From Pseudomonas parafulva NBRC 16636 = DSM 17004 (lineage in GTDB: Bacteria; Pseudomonadota; Gammaproteobacteria; Pseudomonadales; Pseudomonadaceae), in the NCBI RefSeq assembly GCF_000730645.1, contig NZ_BBIU01000019.1:1-64000 (forward strand): a stretch of 64,000 nucleotides of DNA, read 5' to 3'. The stretch's first letter is position 1, and the number at the start of each line of letters is the position of its first letter. Under the pieces are notes generated by a model. It did no database searches. It was not told where the DNA came from and saw nothing but the letters and a program-made list of their open reading frames with translations. The position numbers and the translations under genes are program-made. Positions 1 to 8,018 of this stretch are shown here, piece after piece.

Positions 1-21
1 GCCCGTCACCTCCCTCCGCAA

Positions 22-207
22 TCCCTCCGCTCGGCCTCCTGAAGTCGCAATTTGTGTTGTTTGAACTATCGCGCACTTAGAAGCAAGAGCGGTAGAGTGC
101 TTTCAGTTGGTGGATGGATATATTTAAGTTCGCTGTTGCTATTGCTGTAGATCTTGATCTTGACTTTGGCCTTGATCTTCGCGACTTCAGGAGGCCGTAG
201 TGAGGGA
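22..207. repeat. Repeat-like intergenic element with terminal inverted repeats
   Basis: A perfect 17-bp inverted repeat (CGGCCTCCTGAAGTCGC at 32-48, its complement at 181-197) encloses about 130 bp. The arms extend imperfectly to 22 and 207. TCCCTCCGC is also directly repeated at 11-19 and 22-30. The interior, read on the minus strand, has an AAGATCAA-type purine tract (about 145-180). An open minus-strand frame crosses it but has a low-complexity composition unlike the neighbouring genes, so I do not call a gene. The flanks of the element (1-21 and 208-285) show nothing else. I infer a dispersed Pseudomonas intergenic repeat; copy number cannot be judged from one window. Confidence 0.55.
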
Positions 208-285
208 ACCCCGAAGCGCAGCATAAGGGCCGGATGACGAGAGCATGCTTGCCATGAAAACCCACGAACAGCAAACAACTTCAAA

Positions 286-744
286 CTAACCCTGCCCAGG
301 GTCCACCCACCGCCGCCGACTAAACTTAAGCCTAACCCGCAACCGCCGATGCTCATCCCCCTCAAGCGCATCGCAAGGTATGCACTGACTCCGCCCCACC
401 CAGCCCCCCACCGGCACAAACCTCAAGACCACCAGCGCCGGCAACGCCACACTGTCACGGCACAACCGCACCGCCCGCCACCCCTGCGCCCGGCTGAACA
501 CCCACCAGCCACGCCCGTCACGACGCAGCCCTACAACCGCATCCCCATGACTCAACAGAATGCGCCGCGGAACCACCCAGGCCCCATGGGCAACACACGC
601 ACAAATGGCGCCCAGGCCCGCCCACCACGGCAGCGGGCCAAGCAAGGCGGCGAGCCACGCCAGCAACTGGCAGATCAGGTAGGCCGCCAGCAGCAGGCGC
701 GAGCCCTGCCACCGGCATTCGAAGCACTCACTTGGGCTGGACAC
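286..744 (-). CDS. ygfX: YgfX-like membrane protein (CptA family)
   Basis: A 152-residue protein with two hydrophobic segments near the N-terminus (about residues 15-55) and a basic C-terminal half. That architecture and its place directly downstream of sdhE match YgfX, the inner-membrane partner of SdhE (YgfX/CptA and SdhE/CptB were described as a toxin-antitoxin-like pair in E. coli). It starts at a GTG and overlaps the 3' end of sdhE by 17 bp, so translation is probably coupled. The role in Pseudomonas is unproven; family assignment rests on topology and synteny. Confidence 0.7.
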   Translation of the reverse strand: MSSPSECFECRWQGSRLLLAAYLICQLLAWLAALLGPLPWWAGLGAICACVAHGAWVVPRRILLSHGDAVVGLRRDGRGWWVFSRAQGWRAVRLCRDSVALPALVVLRFVPVGGWVGRSQCIPCDALEGDEHRRLRVRLKFSRRRWVDPGQG

Positions 745-982
745 GGTCCAGGATGATGCGGACCATGCGCTGCAGCTCCGGGTCGTCGGACTCGGTGCGC
801 TCCATGAACCAGCCGAACATGTCCTGGTCCTCGCAGCTCAGAAGACGCACGTACAGTTCACGGTCGGTTTCATTGAGGGTGGGGTAGACTTCCTGGGTGA
901 ATGGCACCAGCAGTACGTCCAGTTCCAGCATGCCCCGGCGGCTGTGCCAGAAAAGCCGGTTGAGTTCAGTTTGTTCGACCAT
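728..982 (-). CDS. sdhE: FAD assembly factor SdhE
   Basis: An 84-residue cytoplasmic protein that promotes covalent attachment of FAD to succinate dehydrogenase and fumarate reductase flavoprotein subunits. The diagnostic RGxxE motif is visible as RRGMLELD near residues 15-22. A longer frame runs upstream to 1024, but the ATG at 982 follows a strong GAGGAGGG ribosome-binding site and gives the usual family length. It overlaps ygfX downstream and is divergent from ygfZ, itself linked to Fe-S/folate metabolism. The order sdhE-ygfZ near nadB is known in Pseudomonas; nadB itself is not in the window. Confidence 0.92.
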   Translation of the reverse strand: MVEQTELNRLFWHSRRGMLELDVLLVPFTQEVYPTLNETDRELYVRLLSCEDQDMFGWFMERTESDDPELQRMVRIILDRVQPK

Positions 983-1116
983 GGGGCCCTCCTCGAATGG
1001 CCCGCCAGTATACAGCCAGGTCATCGAAGCGACAGCGGGCGTTGGTCTAAGTCACCTACCTATTTTGTTACCAGCGTTCTATGATGGCCGACAGTCTTTA
1101 GCCACCGCGATGACCC

Positions 1117-2058
1117 ATGGCCGATTCCGCTTTCTTCTGCCCACTGTCCCACGAGGGCATCCTCGCCGTCCGCGGCTCCGATGCAGGCAAGTTCCTGCAA
1201 GGCCAGCTGACCTGCAATATCAATTACCTCAACTCGGAATACGCCAGCCTTGGTGCCCGCTGCATGGTCAAAGGCCGCATGCAGTCCAGCTTCCGCATCC
1301 TGCCCGAGGGCAACGGCTACCTGCTGGCCATGGCCAGTGAGCTGCTGGACGCACAGCTGGCTGACCTGAAGAAATATGCGGTGTTCTCCAAAGCCACGCT
1401 GGCCGACGAAAGCGCCGAGTGGGCCCGTTTCGGTCTGGCAAATGGCGAGGCAGCACTGCAGTCGCTGGGCCTGGAAGTGCCGGGCACCGCGGGCAGTACC
1501 GTGCGCCACGAAGGCCTCATCGCCATTGCCGTTTCCACTGGCAGGGTCGAACTATGGGCGCCTGCGAGCATCGCCACCGAGGTTCACACCACCCTCGCCG
1601 CTGCGCTGCCGGAAGGCAACCTCAACGATTGGTTGCTGGGGCAGATCCGCGCCGGCATCGGCCAGGTGATGGGCCCTACCCGCGAGCTGTTCATTCCACA
1701 AATGATCAACCTGCAGGCCGTGGACGGCGTCAGTTTCAAGAAAGGCTGCTACACCGGCCAGGAAATCGTCGCCCGCATGCAGTACCTGGGCAAGCTCAAG
1801 CGCCGTCAGTACCGTGTGGCACTTGAGCAGCAGGTGGAGGTATCGCCTGGCGACCAGATCTTCTCCCCTACCCACGGTTCATCGGTGGGTGAGGTGGTAC
1901 TGGCGGCCAGCACCGGCGCTGGCTGCGAACTGCTGGCAGTGATCGGGGCCGAGGCAGTCGAGGACGGCAACCTGCACCTGGGCAACCTGGAAGGCCCGCG
2001 CCTGCACGTGCTGCCCCTGCCCTACGAACTGGACCGCGACCGGGAAATCCAGCGCTGA
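1117..2058 (+). CDS. ygfZ: Folate-binding Fe-S cluster repair protein YgfZ
   Basis: A 313-residue member of the YgfZ/GcvT-like family, which binds tetrahydrofolate and supports certain Fe-S enzymes such as MiaB. The family signature KGCYTGQEIVAR is present around residues 208-219, with its conserved cysteine. The N-terminal GcvT-like fold and C-terminal barrel lengths fit the family. It is divergent from sdhE. Downstream lies a GC-rich hairpin, then the HDOD gene. Start ATG 1117 is well placed for the conserved N-terminus. Confidence 0.92.
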   Translation: MADSAFFCPLSHEGILAVRGSDAGKFLQGQLTCNINYLNSEYASLGARCMVKGRMQSSFRILPEGNGYLLAMASELLDAQLADLKKYAVFSKATLADESAEWARFGLANGEAALQSLGLEVPGTAGSTVRHEGLIAIAVSTGRVELWAPASIATEVHTTLAAALPEGNLNDWLLGQIRAGIGQVMGPTRELFIPQMINLQAVDGVSFKKGCYTGQEIVARMQYLGKLKRRQYRVALEQQVEVSPGDQIFSPTHGSSVGEVVLAASTGAGCELLAVIGAEAVEDGNLHLGNLEGPRLHVLPLPYELDRDREIQR

Positions 2059-2065
2059 ACAGCCC

Positions 2066-2086
2066 GCCCCGCCATCCCCGCGGGGC
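2066..2086 (+). terminator. GC hairpin after ygfZ
   Basis: Perfect 7-bp stem GCCCCGC/GCGGGGC with a 7-nt loop, 8 nt after the ygfZ stop. There is no T-run, so it may be a transcript-stabilising hairpin rather than an intrinsic terminator. Confidence 0.4.
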
Positions 2087-2107
2087 TGCTCCACCACTGC
2101 GGTAGAT

Positions 2108-2920
2108 ATGCCAATGAACAAGCTGGCCGAGATGGTCCAGGCACAGTTGCTGGATGCCATCGAAAAGGATGACCTGGTGCTGCCGACCCTGCCCGAGGTT
2201 GCCTTGAGCATCCGCGAAGCAGCGGAAGACAATGAAATCAGCGTGGCGGCGCTGAGCAAGGTGATCGGGCGCGATGCCGCCCTGTCAGCACGCCTGATCA
2301 AGGTGGTCAACAGCCCCCTGCTGCGCGCAGCGGTGGAAGTAACCGACCTGCATACCGCAATCACCCGCCTGGGCATCAACTACAGCTGCAACCTGGCCAT
2401 TGGCCTTGTGATCGAGCAGATCTTCCATGCACGCGCCCCGGCGGTGGAGCAGAAACTGCGAGAAATCTGGGCCAACAGCCTGGAAGTGGCAGGTATCAGC
2501 TACGAAATTGCACGGCGCTACAGCCGCCTCAAGCCCGACCAGGCAGCCTTGGGCGGCCTGGTTCATCAGATTGGCGCGCTGCCGGTGCTGATCTACGCCG
2601 AGGAGCACAACGAGCTGCTCTCCGACCCGGTTTGCCTGCACTATGTCATCGAACAGATCCAGCCCGTGCTGGGCGACAAGATCCTCAAGGCCTGGGAGTT
2701 CCCCGAGCAACTGGTCAGGCTGCCCGGCCAGATCCAGGACCTGGACCGGCAGACCGCTGCCCTCGATTACATCGACGTGGTGCAGATTGCCCGCTGCATC
2801 AGCCAGCGCGGGCGGCAACGGCCGCTGGCTGCCCTGCCCGCCTATCGCCATCTGGGGTTACCCGTGGGGATCGAGTTGCAGGCCGACGAACTGACCGAAG
2901 CCCGCAGCCTGTTGCGCTGA
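2108..2920 (+). CDS. HDOD domain protein
   Basis: A 270-residue cytoplasmic protein made almost wholly of one HDOD domain (about residues 15-215), a degenerate HD relative that lacks the phosphohydrolase metal ligands and is found in signalling proteins. Recognisable stretches are the LPTLPEVAL opening, a mid-domain LIKVVNSPL helix and a HQIGALPVL segment near residue 157. No output domain is attached. The ATG at 2108 is followed by a second ATG at 2114 and either could be used. It lies between ygfZ and convergent tctE. Target process unknown. Confidence 0.85.
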   Translation: MPMNKLAEMVQAQLLDAIEKDDLVLPTLPEVALSIREAAEDNEISVAALSKVIGRDAALSARLIKVVNSPLLRAAVEVTDLHTAITRLGINYSCNLAIGLVIEQIFHARAPAVEQKLREIWANSLEVAGISYEIARRYSRLKPDQAALGGLVHQIGALPVLIYAEEHNELLSDPVCLHYVIEQIQPVLGDKILKAWEFPEQLVRLPGQIQDLDRQTAALDYIDVVQIARCISQRGRQRPLAALPAYRHLGLPVGIELQADELTEARSLLR

Positions 2921-2941
2921 GGCCAGGCCCTTATGGGCAGG

Positions 2942-4321
2942 CTAGTCGGCGATGAAGCTCACGCGCACCCGCAACCCGCCGTTGACGCCATCGTGCAGAC
3001 TGATCTGCGCCAGGTGGGCGCGGCAGATTTCGCCGACGATTGCCAAACCCAGCCCGCTGCCCTGAACACCGCGACGGTAGAAGCGCTCGAACACCCGCTC
3101 GCGTTCGTCCTCGGGAATGCCCGGCCCATCGTCCTCCACCTCCAGTACCGCCGGGGCAATGACCCGCAAAATGACGTTCCCCCCTGCTGGCGTGTGCGCC
3201 AAGGCGTTGTCCACCAGGTTGCTGAGCAGCTCGTTGAGCAGCGTGGGCTCGCCTTTCAGCCACACCGGTGCCTGGGCTTCAAGCGCCAGGGCCACACCAC
3301 GGTTATGCGCCAGTGGCGCCATCGCCATGCCCAGTTCGCGCGCCAGCTGGCTGAGGTCCAGGCGCTGGGCGCCACCCTCGGCGATTGCCCGCGCGCCGTT
3401 TTCCACCCGAGCCATCGACAGCAGCTGGTTGGCCAGGTGGGTCAGGCGGTCAGTACCCTGTGCGGCGGTTTCCAGGGTTTGGCGCCACACCTGCGGGTCG
3501 CTGGAGCGCAGCCCCAGTTCCACTCGCGCTTTCAGGGCGGCCAACGGCGTGCGCAACTCATGGGCGGCGTCGGCGATGAACTGGGCCTGGCGTTCGAACT
3601 GGCGTCGCAGGCGTTCGGTAAAGTGGTTCAAGGCCCCTACCAGCGGGCCCAACTCACGCTGCACCTGCACCACCGGCAGCGGGCGCAGGTCGTCTGGCTG
3701 GCGCTCCTCGACCGCCGTGCGCAAGCGCTCCAGCGGCCGCAAGGCCGCGCTGACAGCGAACCAGACCATCACCAGCGCACCCAGTGCCAGCATGCCCAGG
3801 CGCAGCAACGTATCAGCCATCAGGCCGCGGGCCATGCTCACCCGCGCCTCGTCGGTTTCGGCCACGCGAATCTCTGCCATACCGTTCATGTTGGGCTCGC
3901 TCACCGCCTTCAGCAGGCTGACCACCCGCACGTTCTGGCCCAGGTAGGTGGCATCGTAGAACCGCGCCAACGCCGGGTAGTCGTCGGTGCGCGGCGTACC
4001 TGGCGGCGGAGGCGGCAGCTTTTCGTAGCCGGAGATCAGCCGCTGCTTGATGTCCAGCACCTGGTAGTAGATACGGCCAGCGCTGTCGTAGGCGAAGGTG
4101 TCCAGTGCCACATACGGCACATCCGCGCTCAGCGAGCCGTCGCGCTGGGACAAGCCTGCTGCAATGGTCCGCGCCGAGGCCAACAAGGTGCGGTCGTAGG
4201 CGGTATCGGCGGCTTCGCGACCGTTCCAGTAGGCGCTCAAACCGCTGGCCAGCATCAGCACCACCAGCAACAGGGCCAGGTTGCCCAGCAAACGCCCCCG
4301 CAGGCTGACATTGTCACGCAT
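2942..4321 (-). CDS. tctE: Tricarboxylate-responsive sensor histidine kinase TctE
   Basis: A 459-residue inner-membrane histidine kinase. It has an N-terminal transmembrane segment (about 10-32), a periplasmic sensor region, a second membrane segment near 165-185, a HAMP-like linker, the phospho-acceptor box ADAAHELRTPLAA, and N/G boxes (NELLSNLVDNALAH, DDGPGIPEDE, GSGLGLAIV). The start ATG at 4321 overlaps the last codons of tctD by 8 bp (ATGCGTGA), giving a coupled tctD-tctE operon. In-frame sequence upstream to 4423 lies wholly inside tctD and was not used. It sits divergent from opdH-tctCBA, as in P. aeruginosa, where TctDE controls tricarboxylate uptake. Confidence 0.9.
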   Translation of the reverse strand: MRDNVSLRGRLLGNLALLLVVLMLASGLSAYWNGREAADTAYDRTLLASARTIAAGLSQRDGSLSADVPYVALDTFAYDSAGRIYYQVLDIKQRLISGYEKLPPPPPGTPRTDDYPALARFYDATYLGQNVRVVSLLKAVSEPNMNGMAEIRVAETDEARVSMARGLMADTLLRLGMLALGALVMVWFAVSAALRPLERLRTAVEERQPDDLRPLPVVQVQRELGPLVGALNHFTERLRRQFERQAQFIADAAHELRTPLAALKARVELGLRSSDPQVWRQTLETAAQGTDRLTHLANQLLSMARVENGARAIAEGGAQRLDLSQLARELGMAMAPLAHNRGVALALEAQAPVWLKGEPTLLNELLSNLVDNALAHTPAGGNVILRVIAPAVLEVEDDGPGIPEDERERVFERFYRRGVQGSGLGLAIVGEICRAHLAQISLHDGVNGGLRVRVSFIAD

Positions 4322-4985
4322 CGCGATGCTCGAGCAGATAACCCAGGCCGCGGAAGGTAACGATCGCCACCGGGTGGCCATCGAGCTTCTTGCGCAGGCG
4401 GTGGATGTAGATTTCGATGGCATCCGGGCTGGCTTCTTCGTCCAGGCCGAATACCTGGGCAGCCAGCTGTTCCTTGCTCATCACCCGCCCGGGCCTGGCG
4501 ATCAGTGCTTGCAGCACGCTCTGCTCGCGCGACGTCAACGCCAGGGTGTCGTCACCCAGGCTGAAGCGGCGGGTGTCCAGGTCATACACCAGGGGGCCGC
4601 AGCGCTGCTGGCGCTCACCACCCAGCACACTACGCCGCAGCAGCGCCTTTACCCGCGCCTCCAGCTCGGTCAGCTCAAAGGGCTTGGCCAGGTAGTCATC
4701 GGCCCCCAGGTTCAGGCCGTGGACGCGATCCTTGACGTCGCTGCGGGCGGTCAGCATCAACACCGGCAAGGTCTTGCCACGCCCACGCAGGCGGGCCAGC
4801 ACCTCGAAGCCGTCCAGCCGCGGAAGGCCGACGTCCAGTATGGCGACGGCATAGTCCTCACTGGCCAGCGCCAGGTCGGCAGCCACCCCGTCATGCAATA
4901 CATCCACGGTCAGGCCAAGGCTTTTCAAAGCCTGGGCCACGCTGTCGGCCAACTGCAGATGGTCTTCAACCAGCAACACACGCAT
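4314..4985 (-). CDS. tctD: OmpR-family response regulator TctD
   Basis: A 223-residue response regulator: receiver domain (1-115) with acidic pocket E7/D8, phospho-acceptor D51 in AILDVGLP and K in the YLAKPF loop, then an OmpR/PhoB winged-helix domain (about 125-220, with EIYIHRLRKKLDG). It is expected to receive phosphate from TctE and activate the divergent opdH-tctCBA genes. Inverted GAAAGGTT repeats in the intergenic region (5061-5092) are candidate binding sites. The start at 4985 gives the canonical MRVLLVEDH beginning. Confidence 0.92.
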   Translation of the reverse strand: MRVLLVEDHLQLADSVAQALKSLGLTVDVLHDGVAADLALASEDYAVAILDVGLPRLDGFEVLARLRGRGKTLPVLMLTARSDVKDRVHGLNLGADDYLAKPFELTELEARVKALLRRSVLGGERQQRCGPLVYDLDTRRFSLGDDTLALTSREQSVLQALIARPGRVMSKEQLAAQVFGLDEEASPDAIEIYIHRLRKKLDGHPVAIVTFRGLGYLLEHRDA

Positions 4986-5060
4986 CGGTTCATGCCTCTC
5001 GGGTGGGGCGGTGGCGCGGAGTGTACCGCTGTCGGGCTGCCTGTGAAGCCCTTGCTGACA

Positions 5061-5092
5061 AACCTTTCACACTGAAAGGTTAGCGAAAGGTT
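5061..5092. promoter_or_regulatory. Candidate TctD operator
   Basis: AACCTTTCA (5061-5069) and TGAAAGGTT (5073-5081) form a perfect 9-bp inverted repeat with 3-nt spacing, followed by a third GAAAGGTT at 5085-5092. It lies in the 199-bp divergent region between tctD and opdH. Position and symmetry suggest TctD binding; the tct assignment is inference. Confidence 0.6.
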
Positions 5093-5184
5093 CGTTACCT
5101 AGCATCGCACCACGGTCGCGCCAAGCGCCGAAAAAAGCACCAGCAAGGTGCAACGAATAAGAACAATAAACGGAGCCAAACACG

Positions 5185-6474
5185 ATGCTGTCATCGCAGC
5201 CGCAGGCATTTGCGCCTACCCGTTCCTTTGCCGTACGGCCCAACGCCATCGCCAGCGCACTTGCGCTCGCCGGGGTCGCCCCTATAAGCCAGGCCGCCTT
5301 CATCGAAGACAGCACGGCCACCTTTGAAACCCGCAACATGTATTTCAATCGCGATTTTCGCGATGGCACCAGCGCGCAGCAGTCCAAGCGTGATGAATGG
5401 GCCCAGGGTTTCATCCTCAATTTCGAGTCCGGCTACACCGACGGCACCGTAGGCTTCGGCGTGGATGCGCTGGGCATGCTCGGCATCAAGCTCGATTCCA
5501 GCCCCGACCGCACTGGCAGCGGCTTGCTGCCCACCCACGATGATGGCAGGGCTGCCGATGAGTACTCCAAGCTGGGCCTGACCGCCAAAGCGAAGATCTC
5601 CCAGACCGAGCTCAAGATCGGCACGCTGATCCCCGAGTTGCCCACCCTGCGCCCCAACGACGGGCGCATCCTGCCGCAAACCTTCGAAGGTGGCCTGCTG
5701 ACCTCCCGCGAGATCAAGGGCCTGACCTTCACCGGTGGCCGCCTGGACAAAGCCAAGGACCGCAACGACACCAACTGGGAAGACCTGGCACTGAACAACA
5801 AGAATGGCCGCTTCGGTGGCACGTTCAGCGCAGACAACCTGACCCTGGCGGGCTTGGACTACCAGTTCACCGACCGTATCACCGGCAGCTACCACTTCGC
5901 CCAGCTCGACGATATCTACCGCCAGCACTTCATCGGCATGCTCGCCACCCAGCCATGGGGCCCCGGCACCGTCGGCGTGGACCTGCGCCTGGCGCTCAGC
6001 GATGACGCTGGCGCTGCCAAGGCCGGCACTATCGACAACACCACCTTCAGCAGCCTGTTCAGCTACGCGCTGGGCGGGCACAAGGTGAGTGCCGGCTGGC
6101 AGCAGTTGTCGGGTGACAGCGCATTCCCCTACGTGGATGGCGCCGACCCTTACCTGGTCAACTTCGTCCAGATCAACGACTTCGCCAATGCCGACGAGCG
6201 TTCCTGGCAGGCCCGTTACGACTACAACTTCGCAGCGCTCGGCGTACCGGGCCTGACCTTCATGACCCGTTACATCAACGGCGACAATGTCAGCCGCGCC
6301 AGCGGGGGCGAAGGCAAGGAATGGGAGCGCAACACCGAACTGAAGTACGTGGTGCAGAGCGGCCCGTTGAAGAACGTCGCTGTACGCCTGCGAAATGCCA
6401 CCTTCCGCTCCAACTTTGCCCGCGACGCTGACGAAGTGCGCCTGCTGGTGAGCTACAGCGTGGCCCTGTGGTAA
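5185..6474 (+). CDS. opdH: OprD-family tricarboxylate porin OpdH
   Basis: A 429-residue outer-membrane 18-strand porin of the OprD family. After a long signal region (cleavage likely near APISQA, about residues 33-38) comes mature sequence beginning FIEDSTATFETRN, with typical OprD stretches such as GFGVDALGMLGIKLD and RPNDGRILPQTFEGG, and a C-terminal LVSYSVALW ending in an aromatic residue, as outer-membrane proteins do. It stands first in a same-strand run with tctC, tctB and tctA, which matches P. aeruginosa OpdH, a porin for cis-aconitate and other tricarboxylates. A CGGAG ribosome-binding site precedes the ATG. Confidence 0.9.
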   Translation: MLSSQPQAFAPTRSFAVRPNAIASALALAGVAPISQAAFIEDSTATFETRNMYFNRDFRDGTSAQQSKRDEWAQGFILNFESGYTDGTVGFGVDALGMLGIKLDSSPDRTGSGLLPTHDDGRAADEYSKLGLTAKAKISQTELKIGTLIPELPTLRPNDGRILPQTFEGGLLTSREIKGLTFTGGRLDKAKDRNDTNWEDLALNNKNGRFGGTFSADNLTLAGLDYQFTDRITGSYHFAQLDDIYRQHFIGMLATQPWGPGTVGVDLRLALSDDAGAAKAGTIDNTTFSSLFSYALGGHKVSAGWQQLSGDSAFPYVDGADPYLVNFVQINDFANADERSWQARYDYNFAALGVPGLTFMTRYINGDNVSRASGGEGKEWERNTELKYVVQSGPLKNVAVRLRNATFRSNFARDADEVRLLVSYSVALW

Positions 6475-6506
6475 CCCGATAACAACAATGCCTACGGAGA
6501 TACACC

Positions 6507-7487
6507 ATGACCTTCTCACTGCGCCGCATCGTCCTTGCAACCGGCTGCCTGCTGCTGGCAGGCAACGCCCTGGCCGCCGAACCCAAACGCCCTGAATGCA
6601 TCGCCCCTGCCTCGCCAGGCGGCGGTTTCGACCTGACCTGCAAGCTGGTGCAAAGCGCCCTGGTGCAGGAAAAGATCCTCAGCAAGCCCATGCGCGTCAC
6701 CTACATGCCGGGCGGTGTCGGCGCGGTAGCCTACAACGCCGTGGTCGCCCAGCGGCCGGCCGATGCGGGCACCCTGGTGGCCTGGTCCAGTGGCTCGCTG
6801 TTGAACCTGGCCCAGGGCAAGTTCGGCCGCTTCGACGAGAACGCGGTGAAATGGCTGGCGGCCGTGGGCACCAGCTACGGCGCCATCGCGGTGAAGAACG
6901 ACTCGCCCTACAAAACCCTGGATGACCTGGTCGCCGCACTGAAAAAAGACCCGAGCAAAGTGGTGATCGGCTCGGGGGGCACCGTCGGCAGCCAGGACTG
7001 GATGCAGACGGCGCTGATCGCCAAGGCCGCCGGTATCAACCCGCGTGACCTGCGCTACGTGGCCCTGGAGGGCGGTGGCGAGATTGCCACGGCGCTGCTG
7101 GGTGGCCACATTCAGGTCGGCTCGACCGATATCTCCGACTCCATGCCGCACATCCAGAGCGGCAACATGCGCATCCTCGCGGTGTTCTCGGAAAAGCGCC
7201 TGGACGAACCGGAAATGAAGGACATCCCCACCGCCAAGGAACAGGGCTACGACATCGTCTGGCCAGTGGTGCGCGGCTTCTACCTAGGGCCGAAGGTGAG
7301 CGACGAGGACTACGCCTGGTGGAAGGCATCGTTCGACAACATGCTGGCCTCGGAAGACTTCGCCAAGTTGCGTGACCAGCGTGAGCTGTTCCCGTTTGCC
7401 ATGACGGGTGAAGAGCTGGACGTGTATGTGAAGAAACAGGTGGCCGACTACAAGTCGCTAGCCAGGGAATTCGGCCTGATCCAGTAA
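6507..7487 (+). CDS. tctC: Periplasmic tricarboxylate-binding protein TctC
   Basis: A 326-residue solute-binding protein of the TTT (tripartite tricarboxylate transporter) family. An N-terminal signal peptide ends at NALA-AE (about residue 22-24), and the mature protein has the TctC hallmarks: a PGGGFD loop near residue 37 and a GSGGTVGSQDW ligand loop. It captures citrate or related acids in the periplasm and delivers them to TctAB. It begins 32 nt after opdH and is followed by a small hairpin before tctB, which could favour higher expression of the binding protein. Confidence 0.93.
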   Translation: MTFSLRRIVLATGCLLLAGNALAAEPKRPECIAPASPGGGFDLTCKLVQSALVQEKILSKPMRVTYMPGGVGAVAYNAVVAQRPADAGTLVAWSSGSLLNLAQGKFGRFDENAVKWLAAVGTSYGAIAVKNDSPYKTLDDLVAALKKDPSKVVIGSGGTVGSQDWMQTALIAKAAGINPRDLRYVALEGGGEIATALLGGHIQVGSTDISDSMPHIQSGNMRILAVFSEKRLDEPEMKDIPTAKEQGYDIVWPVVRGFYLGPKVSDEDYAWWKASFDNMLASEDFAKLRDQRELFPFAMTGEELDVYVKKQVADYKSLAREFGLIQ

Positions 7488-7504
7488 CCCATCACGCCCC
7501 TTCA

Positions 7505-7523
7505 CCGCCCCCTGTGGGGGCGG
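7505..7523 (+). promoter_or_regulatory. Intercistronic hairpin tctC-tctB
   Basis: CCGCCCCC (7505-7512) pairs perfectly with GGGGGCGG (7516-7523) across a TGT loop. No T-run follows. It probably stabilises the upstream tctC message or partly attenuates into tctBA. Confidence 0.5.
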
Positions 7524-7556
7524 CGACCCGCCGCTCTCACACATGAGGACTCTGTC

Positions 7557-8015
7557 ATGATCCTTCAACGCATCTTCGCCCTGGTGCTGCTGGCGGTTTG
7601 CGCCGCCCTGGCCGTAATGGCCTGGCCCTACCAGGCGGCGTTTTCCTATGAGCCGGTAGGCCCGCGCGCCTACCCGCTGCTGATGCTCGGCCTGATGAGC
7701 CTTGGCCTGCTGTACCTGGCCATCCGCCCCACCCCCATCGTGCGCAAGGATGACGAACCGGAACTGGACCGCGAAACCCTGACCAAGATCGCAGCCTGTA
7801 TCGGCCTGCTGCTGGTCTTCGCGGCCACCTTCGAATCGCTGGGCTTCATTCTCAGCGCCATCCTGGCCGGCGTACCCATGGCCCGGCTGTATGGCGGCCG
7901 CTGGCTGCACAGTGTTGTCGTGGTGGTCGGCATGAGCGTGTTCCTCTACTGGCTGTTCGACCGCGTCATGGACGTGCCCCTGCCCCTTGGCCTGCTGAGC
8001 GTATTGGAGAACTGA
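7557..8015 (+). CDS. tctB: Tricarboxylate transporter small membrane subunit TctB
   Basis: A 152-residue inner-membrane protein with four predicted hydrophobic segments (about 5-25, 37-55, 75-110 as a helical pair, and 118-138), the normal design of the TTT small subunit. It pairs with TctA, the large subunit, to form the Na+- or proton-driven permease. A GAGG ribosome-binding site precedes the ATG. tctA begins 4 nt after its stop, so the two are translated together. Confidence 0.88.
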   Translation: MILQRIFALVLLAVCAALAVMAWPYQAAFSYEPVGPRAYPLLMLGLMSLGLLYLAIRPTPIVRKDDEPELDRETLTKIAACIGLLLVFAATFESLGFILSAILAGVPMARLYGGRWLHSVVVVVGMSVFLYWLFDRVMDVPLPLGLLSVLEN

Positions 8016-8018
8016 CAC

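Noticed and set aside
66..419. 117-codon minus-strand frame over the left-edge repeat
   Set aside because: Covers the repeat element and the end of ygfX; low-complexity and without a ribosome-binding site.
2933..4360. 475-codon plus-strand open frame opposite tctE
   Set aside because: Antisense to a sensor kinase whose motifs are intact; compositional artefact.
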